A stretch of 64,000 nucleotides of DNA, from positions 9,529,501 to 9,593,500 of the forward strand of contig NC_087262.1 of NCBI RefSeq assembly GCF_037042905.1, in the 5' to 3' direction. Position numbers and translations under genes: made by a program. Shown in pieces: positions 61,401-64,000 of this stretch; the first letter of the stretch is position 1, and each line of letters opens with the position of its first letter. The stretch is from Lytechinus pictus (taxonomy: Eukaryota > Echinodermata > Echinoidea > Temnopleuroida > Toxopneustidae). Below the pieces are notes generated by a model that saw only the letters and a program-made list of their open reading frames with translations, searched no databases and was not told the DNA's origin.

Positions 61401-63956
61401 ACACAGGGAGGAGATTTGACAATATCATACAAGGATAACATAAAACATCTTTAGATAGAGTAGAAAGAGTGTGTAATTGGTTTTAAATTAGCACTGAAAT
61501 GGAAAAAATACTGTCATCTTTTACCTGTTTCACAGTTTGTTCCAGTATGAGTGTTTGGACATTGGCATGAGTATTGACCATCAGCAGAAGAGCATATTCC
61601 TCCATTTTGACAGGGTGATGAATCGCAGGGGTCAAACACTGATCAGATACCAATGAAAATGATCAAGAAGGACAAATCATTAACAGATAATGTAAAAGGA
61701 GTCTCTAGACACACACACAACCACACTCTCTCTTACACAGGGACGAGATTTGACAATATCATACAAGGATAACATAAAACATCTTTAGATAGAGTAGAAA
61801 GAGTGTGTAATTGGTTTTAAATTAGCACTGAAATGGAAAAAATACTGTCATCTTTTACCTGTTTCACAGTTTGTTCCAGTATGAGTGTTTGGACATTGGC
61901 ATGAGTATTGACCATCAGCAGAAGAGCATATTCCTCCATTTTGACAGGGTGATGAATCGCAGGGGTCAAACACTGATCAGATACCAATGAAAATGATCAA
62001 GAAGGACAAATCATTAACAGATAATGTAAAAGGAGTCTCTAGACACACACACAACCACACTCTTTCTTACACAGGGAGGAGATTTGACAATATCATACAA
62101 GGATAACATAAAACATCTTTAGATAGAGTAGAAAGAGTGTGTAATTGGTTTTAAATTAGCACTGAAATGGCAAAAATACTGTCATCTTTTACCTGTTTCA
62201 CAGTTTGTTCCAGTATGAGTGTTTGGACATTGGCATGAGTATTGACCATCAGCAGAAGAGCATATTCCTCCATTTTGACAGGGTGATGAATCGCAGGGGT
62301 CAAACACTGATCAGATACCAATGAAAATGATCAAGAAGGACAAATCATTAACGGATATACAAAATATGTGAAAGGAGTCTCTTGACACATACAGCCGTTC
62401 TCTCTCACACACAGGCGAGAGATTTTGCGATAGAATAGATAGATAATATAAAACATCTTTAGGAAGAGTTTGTAATTGGTTTTAAATTAGCACTGAAATG
62501 GCAAAAATACTGTAATCTTTTACCTGTTTCACAGTTTGTTCCAGTATGAGTGTTTGGACATTGGCATGAGTATTGACCATCAGCAGAAGAGCATATTCCT
62601 CCATTTTGACAGGGTGATGAATCGCAGGGGTCAAACACTGATCAGATACCAATGAAAATGATCAAGAAGGACAAATCATTAACAGATAATGTAAAAGAGT
62701 CTCTAGACACACACACAACCACACTCTCTCTTACACAGGGAGGAGATTTGACAATATCATACAAGGATAACATAAAACATCTTTAGATAGAGTGTGTAAT
62801 TGGTTTTAAATTAGCACTGAAATGGCAAAAATACTGTAATCTTTTACCTGTTTCACAGTTTGTTCCAGTATGAGTGTTTGGACATTGGCATGAGTATTGA
62901 CCATCAGCAGAAGAGCATATTCCTCCATTTTGACAGGGTGATGAATCGCAGGGGTCAAACACTGATAAGATACCAATGAAATAATCAAGAAGGATTAATC
63001 ATTAACATATATACAAAATATGTAAAAGGAGTCTCTTGACACATACAGCCGTTCTCTCTCACACACAGGCGAGAGATTTTGCGATAGAATAGATAGATAA
63101 TATAAAACATCTTTAGAAAGAGTGTGTAATTGGTTTTAAATTAGCACTGAAATGGCAAAAATACTGTAATCTTTTACCTGTTTCACAGTTTGTTCCAGTA
63201 TGAGTGTTTGGACATTGGCATGAGTATTGACCATCAGCAGAAGAGCATATTCCTCCATTTTGACAGGGTGATGAATCGCAGGGGTCAAACACTGATCAGA
63301 TACCAATGAAAATGATCAAGAAGGACAAATCATTAACAGATAATGTAAAAGGAGTCTCTAGACACACACACAACCACACTCTTTCTTACACAGGGAGGAG
63401 ATTTGACAATATCATACAAGGATAACATAAAACATCTTTAGATAGAGTAGAAAGAGTGTGTAATTGGTTTTAAATTAGCACTGAAATGGCAAAAATACTG
63501 TCATCTTTTACCTGTTTCACAGTTTGTTCCAGTATGAGTGTTTGGACATTGGCATGAGTATTGACCATCAGCAGAAGAGCATATTCCTCCATTTTGACAG
63601 GGTGATGAATCGCAGGGGTCAAACACTGATCAGATACCAATGAAAATGATCAAGAAGGACAAATCATTAACGGATATACAAAATATGTGAAAGGAGTCTC
63701 TTGACACATACAGCCGTTCTCTCTCACACACAGGCGAGAGATTTTGCGATAGAATAGATAGATAATATAAAACATCTTTAGAAAGAGTGTGTAATTGGTT
63801 TTAAATTAGCACTGAAATGGCAAAAATACTGTAATCTTTTACCTGTTTCACAGTTTGTTCCAGTATGAGTGTTTGGACATTGGCATGAGTATTGACCATC
63901 AGCAGAAGAGCATATTCCTCCATTTTGACAGGGTGATGAATCGCAGGGGTCAAACA
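13162..63956 (-). CDS. Giant EGF-repeat / SEA / transmembrane protein gene (5' end outside window)
   Basis: Gene model joining all minus-strand exons below: 90 family EGF exons (one truncated), one divergent EGF exon, a six-cysteine exon, two SEA exons, a calcium-binding EGF exon and a TM exon. All junctions I checked are phase-compatible: EGF exons are 1-1, the internal SEA junction is phase 0, and the exit to the TM exon is phase 1. Excluding skipping, the visible part encodes roughly 3,700 residues. Product: a type I surface protein with a long EGF rod on an EGF-SEA-EGF-TM base. No in-frame stop was seen in any full EGF exon, which argues for coding constraint across the array. The signal peptide and promoter are beyond position 64000. 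Whether one transcript really spans every exon is inference. Confidence 0.7.
13955..14060. repeat. CAT/CAC trinucleotide tract in intron
   Basis: Imperfect (CAT)n/(CAC)n microsatellite inside the intron between the TM exon and the calcium-binding EGF exon (13455-14417). The histidine- and serine-rich open frames here are repeat artefacts. The rest of the intron shows nothing else recognisable. Confidence 0.8.
14418..14564 (-). CDS. Calcium-binding EGF domain exon
   Basis: A 147-bp exon, phase 1-1, acceptor TTTCCAG and donor GTAATA. It encodes one EGF domain that starts D-I-D-E-C, the calcium-binding signature, and has [10 protein letters not shown], matching the Asn/Asp hydroxylation pattern C-x-[DN]-x4-[FY]-x-C. 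It contains six cysteines and several N-x-T sites. It sits between the SEA domain and the membrane exon, the position of the second EGF in MUC3/12/13/17-type mucins. It differs clearly in sequence and length from the tandem EGF family upstream. Confidence 0.85.
14930..15022 (-). mobile_element. Degraded SINE fragment in intron
   Basis: Similar to the body and B-box side of the SINE at 8189-8470 (shared ACCTCACCTGGGTTG, CAGCACA, ACGCCATGGCT and GGATTC), in the same orientation but truncated at both ends and diverged. It lies in the intron between the calcium-binding EGF and the second SEA exon (14565-15102). Confidence 0.65.
15103..15331 (-). CDS. SEA domain, C-terminal exon
   Basis: A 229-bp exon, phase 0 in (acceptor CTCAAAAG) and phase 1 out (donor GTGAGT). 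It encodes the second half of a SEA domain: [20 protein letters not shown] followed by an acidic stretch, a helix-like [13 protein letters not shown] segment and a final strand. The G-S in RLGSLEVDV sits where SEA domains autoproteolyse (consensus G followed by S and hydrophobics). The following junction makes a D codon that begins the calcium-binding EGF. Confidence 0.8.
15787..15911 (-). CDS. SEA domain, N-terminal exon
   Basis: A 125-bp exon, phase 1 in (acceptor TGATCAAAG) and phase 0 out (ATG followed by GTAAGC). It encodes [15 protein letters not shown], then an acidic, proline-containing loop and the helix [11 protein letters not shown], the usual start of a SEA fold (first strand plus first helix). 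Joined in phase 0 to the exon at 15331-15103, it gives a domain of about 115-120 residues, normal for SEA. Confidence 0.75.
15994..16060. repeat. 24-bp minisatellite, about three units
   Basis: Three near-identical units containing GCGTTAATCGGCGC and ATGATATGG, inside the intron 15912-16769. They are CpG-rich against an AT-rich background. The rest of this intron is unremarkable. Confidence 0.8.
16770..16883 (-). CDS. Six-cysteine EGF-like exon before the SEA domain
   Basis: A 114-bp exon, phase 1-1, acceptor GGTTACAG and donor GTAAGT. It encodes a domain with cysteine spacing C-x4-C-x5-C-x6-C-x-C-x10-C, EGF-like or TIL-like, without the N-G-G core of the tandem family. Same length and phase as the tandem exons, so it is probably an old, diverged relative. 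It forms the first EGF of the EGF-SEA-EGF-TM base. Confidence 0.72.
17372..17485 (-). CDS. Divergent EGF exon at the 3' border of the array
   Basis: A 114-bp exon, phase 1-1, donor GTAGGT. Same cysteine spacing as the array family, but sequence is diverged: E-I-D-P-C start, C-D-A-Q-P-C, and C-R-N-G-G-T-C. The last matches the O-fucose consensus C2-x4-[ST]-C3, which the repeat family lacks; the Ser of the O-glucose consensus is replaced by Ala. It appears to have escaped the homogenisation seen upstream. The intron 16884-17371 on its 3' side holds nothing recognisable. Confidence 0.85.
17570..18119. mobile_element. 550-bp MITE with TTAAAGGGGTACTCCGG-type termini
   Basis: Left end TTAAAGGGATACTCCGG; right end, read inward, TTAAAGGGGTACTCCGG. 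GAAC flanks both ends (17566-17569 and 18120-18123), consistent with a 4-bp target duplication. No coding potential. It sits in the intron 17486-18448, followed by an (AC)n tract near 18135-18180. Confidence 0.8.
18449..20034 (-). CDS. EGF exons, block 1 (5 exons)
   Basis: Exons 18449-18562, 18827-18940, 19169-19282, 19510-19623 and 19921-20034, each 114 bp, phase 1-1, donor CAG followed by GTA, acceptor CAG followed by TG. Each encodes one EGF domain with spacing C-x4-C-x5-C-x8-C-x-C-x8-C; the join between repeats is E-T-V-F-D-P-C. The first has C-D-S-S-Q-C instead of C-D-S-S-P-C; the second has C-N-S-S-P-C and I-G-S-N-C; the fourth ends E-A. Introns here (227-377 bp) differ from the distal array, including purine-rich GAGAGA tracts at about 18640-18740 and 19690-19820, while the exons stay conserved. 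Confidence 0.85.
20102..20963. mobile_element. TTAA-type MITE, copy M1 (left-truncated, with insertion)
   Basis: Shares the family body (ACGCGCGTAGA to GGTTTAATAAGGGTTAA) but lacks the first ~130 bp; the right end is at TTAA 20960-20963. A 179-bp insertion (20255-20433) interrupts it. The family end, read inward, is TTAACCCTTATTAAACC, followed by a G/C-rich arm. TTAA flanks with CCC termini suggest a piggyBac-like non-autonomous element (inference). About 95 bp beyond the right end is a 26-bp EGF exon relic (21057-21082). Confidence 0.75.
20255..20433. mobile_element. 179-bp insertion with perfect 62-bp-arm palindrome and 16-bp target duplication
   Basis: Absent from all other copies of the host MITE. 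CAATTTATAAAGCTAG occurs at both borders (20239-20254 and 20434-20449). The palindrome at 20252-20377 has two 62-bp arms that match perfectly around a 2-bp spacer (20314-20315). Arms contain AAGCTTTCGATCC and TCTTCGTCGG. The long target duplication points to target-primed reverse transcription (LINE, SINE or Penelope-like). The arm resembles my recollection of Penelope-like element ends; that is a weak inference. Confidence 0.8.
21057..21082 (-). pseudogene. Truncated EGF exon relic (one of seven)
   Basis: A 26-bp stub keeping the acceptor and the first codons (I-D-P-C-N-S-L-P), then breaking into a purine-rich tract. Equivalent stubs lie at 33274-33299, 35159-35184, 38760-38785, 40729-40754, 42703-42728 and 45011-45036, each about 95-100 bp to the right of a MITE end. 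All seven are the same broken exon copied with its neighbours. Splicing into one would run into a stop within about 20 codons. Confidence 0.8.
21285..23287 (-). CDS. EGF exons, block 2 (6 intact, 1 truncated)
   Basis: Intact: 21285-21398, 21617-21730, 21956-22069, 22501-22614, 22833-22949 and 23174-23287. 22833-22949 is 117 bp: an extra GGT codon gives N-C-G-E-T after the sixth cysteine, and C1 is followed by G-S-S-P-C. 21617-21730 has F-G-P-C in place of F-D-P-C. A truncated exon at 22288-22356 has a lost donor (CAG followed by ATAAAG) and joins abruptly, after the third cysteine from the C-terminal end, to unrelated intron sequence. The last three intact exons reappear as a trio downstream at 33.5, 39.0, 41.0 and 43.3 kb. 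Confidence 0.85.
23520..23755. repeat. Subterminal TGCGGCAAA motif field
   Basis: At least eight copies of TGCGGCAAA or its complement TTTGCCGCA within about 235 bp at the left end of the 9-kb element, with TTTGACGCAG variants. Clustered short motifs next to terminal repeats are typical transposase-binding sites. The right end lacks them and instead has TTGCAA-type motifs. Confidence 0.75.
24078..24338 (-). CDS. Possible glutamine-rich C-terminal exon inside the 9-kb element
   Basis: A good acceptor (TTTCAATTTCAG) is followed by an 86-codon frame, phase 0, ending in TGA at 24080-24078. The product is about one-third glutamine with R, E, H and P, for example [13 protein letters not shown]. 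An AATAAA lies on this strand near 23936. Two other frames are also open because of CAG repeats, so frame choice rests on composition and the splice site. No homology recognised. Possible upstream exons on this strand are near 25.1 kb, 26.6-26.8 kb (donor CCACAG followed by GTAAAA) and 29.36-29.49 kb. Confidence 0.3.
   Translation of the reverse strand, partial: VLQSHEQQQEQKQQQPHRRCNDSIDQQQQQQQRKQFLQEVQKPHRQPQQYQDVQQPLREQQLQLQQEFQQTYQQKPTAAATTALMK
24409..25610. mobile_element. Possible TTAACCC-ended element
   Basis: Begins TTAACCCTTAATAGACTGG followed by a long G run, and a possible partner end AAAGGGTTAA lies at 25601-25610. Pairing of these two ends is uncertain because internal similarity between them is weak and other G/C runs (25290-25301, 25539-25560) occur between. 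Confidence 0.35.
25815..26473. mobile_element. TTAA-type MITE, divergent copy M8
   Basis: Starts CTAACCCTTATAAGACTG and ends CTTTTTAGGGTTAA. The right half is alignable with M1-M7: CACGAAATCA/GAGCAATTTTGGGACCGACATG there versus ATGAAATCAC/AAGCAATTCTGACATGTAC here, then TTGCATAATTTCACAACCGGG and GTACCC. It is much more diverged than M2-M7, so it belongs to an older insertion carried inside the 9-kb element. Confidence 0.65.
27354..28289. mobile_element. Element with 13-bp inverted ends and tandem DR1-bearing repeats
   Basis: GTCTCACCTGCAT at 27354-27366 and its exact complement at 28277-28289 bound about 930 bp. After a CGG-rich patch come about four to five repeats of 160-190 bp, each with CTTGGACATAA-type, ATCACTGAACATCCTG and AAGGTCAAAGGTCATTTAGG motifs. 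Four perfect AGGTCAAAGGTCA boxes lie at 27569-27581, 27761-27773, 27924-27936 and 28086-28098. No coding frame. The layout recalls MITE- or Helitron-like elements with internal tandem repeats. Confidence 0.78.
29360..29489 (-). other. Possible 5' exon, leftward, inside the 9-kb element
   Basis: A CpG-rich patch with ATG at 29489-29487 (MASSIKLTL...CTYVGR...) gives a 38-residue frame ending at 29373, followed by a strong donor (GAT followed by GTAAGT). At 32295 on the other strand a similar start reads MAEHIKLAL...CTYVGR. The nucleotide match includes 17 bp, TGCACGTACGTGGGCCG. It could be a first exon or uORF of an element-borne transcript; unsupported by any domain. Confidence 0.2.
33504..34289 (-). 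CDS. EGF exons, block 3 (3 exons)
   Basis: 33504-33617 (114 bp), 33836-33952 (117 bp, N-C-G-E-T and C-G-S-S-P-C) and 34176-34289 (114 bp, I-G-T-N). This is the same exon trio as 22501-23287, with introns also nearly identical, so the unit was duplicated whole. Confidence 0.85.
34368..35059. mobile_element. TTAA-type MITE, copy M3 (internal deletion)
   Basis: Full termini but 692 bp long: about 90 bp between ATATTGCGTA and AAAATTTGCACAGCGG is missing compared with M2 and M4-M7. Confidence 0.85.
35389..37803 (-). CDS. EGF exons, block 4 (8 exons)
   Basis: 35389-35505 (117 bp), 35723-35836, 36046-36159, 36369-36482, 36701-36814, 37033-37149 (117 bp), 37367-37480 and 37690-37803. Exons 36046, 36369 and 37690 form a variant class with S-C-E-C-P-S-T-H and ending C-D-T; 36369 also has C-E-S-S-P-C. 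36701 has C-D-S-L-P-C and G-L-C-S-T. 37033-37149 has a destroyed donor (CAG followed by ATAAAG), so it is probably skipped; skipping keeps the frame. Confidence 0.85.
37882..38665. mobile_element. TTAA-type MITE, copy M4
   Basis: 784 bp between TTAA ends. It differs from M5-M7 by scattered substitutions (for example GGCTAGTAGAATG and CATCCTTGCTATAATG), marking it as a distinct lineage. A relic exon follows at 38760-38785. Confidence 0.87.
38988..41743 (-). CDS. EGF exons, block 5 (two identical-looking trios)
   Basis: Trio A: 38988-39101, 39320-39436 (117 bp), 39661-39774. Trio B: 40957-41070, 41289-41405 (117 bp), 41630-41743. Corresponding exons are exactly 1,969 bp apart, and introns, the MITE and the relic repeat with them, giving a recent tandem duplication of about 1,969 bp. 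No disabled splice site in either trio. Confidence 0.87.
39853..40634. mobile_element. TTAA-type MITE, copy M5
   Basis: 782 bp. The right part carries the same ATTGACCCCCACGG variant as M4, while the left part matches M6. It sits inside the 1,969-bp duplication unit; relic exon at 40729-40754. Confidence 0.87.
41822..42603. mobile_element. TTAA-type MITE, copy M6
   Basis: 782 bp. The left half matches M5, the right half matches M2/M7 (GACCCCCTCGG), so the duplication or conversion border lies inside the MITE. Relic exon at 42703-42728. Confidence 0.87.
42933..44053 (-). CDS. EGF exons, block 6 (4 exons)
   Basis: 42933-43046, 43268-43381, 43600-43716 (117 bp) and 43940-44053. The last three are another copy of the trio seen in blocks 2, 3 and 5; the first is an added unit whose 5' intron is of the distal-array type (AACCACACTCTCTCTTACACA). 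Confidence 0.85.
44132..44917. mobile_element. TTAA-type MITE, copy M7
   Basis: 786 bp; longest G run of the intact copies next to the left end. Last MITE before the pure EGF array. Relic exon at 45011-45036. Confidence 0.87.
45241..47009 (-). CDS. EGF exons, block 7 (6 exons)
   Basis: 45241-45354, 45572-45688 (117 bp), 45906-46019, 46229-46342, 46561-46674 and 46893-47009 (117 bp). The order of variants resembles block 4, consistent with an older duplication of it. 45906 has C-A-S-S-P-C and S-S-G-D; 46229 is the S-T-H/C-D-T class; 46893 has the ATAAAG dead donor plus C-L-N-G-G and C-S-N-T-H changes. Confidence 0.85.
47229..52991 (-). CDS. EGF exons, higher-order repeat copy 1 (18 exons)
   Basis: Exon low ends: 47229, 47560, 47893, 48227, 48561, 48894, 49228, 49562, 49894, 50227, 50561, 50895, 51226, 51550, 51880, 52214, 52545, 52878; each exon is 114 bp. 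Nearly all encode the same EGF (H-T-G-T-N-C-E-T). 48894-49007 has a destroyed donor (CAG followed by TTAAAAG). 49562-49675 is the C-E-S-S-P-C, C-D-T variant. 52214 has C-P-N with a synonymous-region change (GTTCGG). Spacing is 331-334 bp except 324 between 51226 and 51550. Confidence 0.88.
53212..58974 (-). CDS. EGF exons, higher-order repeat copy 2 (18 exons)
   Basis: Exon low ends: 53212, 53543, 53876, 54210, 54544, 54877, 55211, 55545, 55877, 56210, 56544, 56878, 57209, 57533, 57863, 58197, 58528, 58861; all 114 bp. Each is 5,983 bp from its partner in copy 1, and the private variants repeat: dead donor at 54877, C-E-S-S-P-C/C-D-T variant at 55545, GTTCGG at 58197, short 324-bp spacing at 57209-57533. 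Confidence 0.88.
59195..63956 (-). CDS. EGF exons, higher-order repeat copy 3 (15 exons, runs off the edge)
   Basis: Exon low ends: 59195, 59526, 59859, 60192, 60526, 60860, 61192, 61525, 61859, 62193, 62524, 62848, 63178, 63512, 63843; all 114 bp. Compared with copy 2, the partners of 53876 and 54210 are missing, so the period shortens to 5,315 bp. 60192-60305 corresponds to the dead-donor exons 48894 and 54877 but has an intact donor (ACCTG on the plus strand). 59195-59308 has a private S to Y change (C-Y-S-A-D). Confidence 0.88.
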
Positions 63957-64000
63957 CTGATCAGATACCAATGAAAATGATCAAGAAGGACAAATCATTA

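Larger units (their letters stand above)
47229..64000. repeat. Higher-order tandem repeat: ~333-bp monomers, 18-mer units
   Basis: Units 47229-53211 and 53212-59194 have the same series of exon spacings: 331, 333, 334, 334, 333, 334, 334, 332, 333, 334, 334, 331, 324, 330, 334, 331, 333, 334. The third unit, from 59195, lacks the two successive 334 steps after 331, 333. Two intron classes form the barcode: class A (about 220 bp, AACCACACTCTCTCTTACAC) and class B (about 217 bp, ACAGCCGTTCTCTCTCACAC). Intron and exon are similarly conserved between units, indicating recent duplication. Confidence 0.9.

Noticed and set aside
18818..62988. Recurrent frame reading [18 protein letters not shown] across the array
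   Set aside because: This is the wrong frame of the EGF exons. The other frame has six regularly spaced cysteines and ends precisely at the splice donor.
47229..64000. Non-coding satellite DNA with chance EGF similarity
   Set aside because: All full units keep six cysteines, one open frame and phase 1-1, and most keep consensus splice sites, which would not persist without coding constraint or very recent coding ancestry.

Overview
Kind of organism. This is animal nuclear DNA. It is AT-rich, genes are split by GT-AG introns, the main gene encodes extracellular EGF, SEA and transmembrane modules, and there are many short transposons, a tRNA-derived SINE and microsatellites. The mix of a two-exon rhodopsin-like receptor, a huge EGF-repeat gene and these repeats fits a marine invertebrate deuterostome such as an echinoderm. 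That placement is inference; no diagnostic gene fixes the species.

Layout. 71-4439 is a 4.37-kb fold-back element with TA flanks and about 2.15-2.2-kb arms. 4583-6170 (minus) is a complete-looking two-exon rhodopsin-like GPCR. 6.2-13.1 kb is mostly non-coding, with microsatellites, one SINE and one possible first exon. From 13.2 kb to the right edge, all on the minus strand, runs one very large gene. Its 3' end (13162-17485) encodes, read N to C, a divergent EGF exon, a six-cysteine exon, a SEA domain split over two exons, a calcium-binding-type EGF exon, and a transmembrane plus cytoplasmic-tail exon. Upstream (18449-63956 and beyond the window) lie 90 EGF exons of one family (89 full, 1 truncated). 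Nearly all are 114 bp (a few 117 bp) and phase 1-1, each carrying one six-cysteine EGF domain, repeated about every 331-334 bp in the distal half.

How the array is built. Between 20 and 45 kb the EGF exons are interleaved with seven copies of a ~0.78-kb TTAA-flanked MITE and seven 26-bp EGF exon relics, which were co-amplified with the exons (for example a 1,969-bp tandem duplication). One MITE copy was later split by a 9,023-bp element with GGGCCC termini and a CAG target duplication, which itself contains nested repeats, one with four perfect DR1 motifs. Another copy carries a 179-bp insertion containing a perfect 62-bp-arm palindrome and flanked by a 16-bp target duplication. From 47.2 kb the array becomes a higher-order repeat: an 18-exon, 5,983-bp unit, a second copy with the same spacing, then a third copy that has lost exactly two monomers.

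How the parts work together. The large gene would encode a type I membrane protein: a long rod of near-identical EGF domains on an EGF-SEA-EGF-TM base, the module order of the MUC3/12/13/17 transmembrane mucins. Every EGF exon is symmetric, so loss, gain or skipping of exons keeps the frame. The array can behave like a coding satellite. The 5' end (signal peptide, promoter) lies beyond position 64000.
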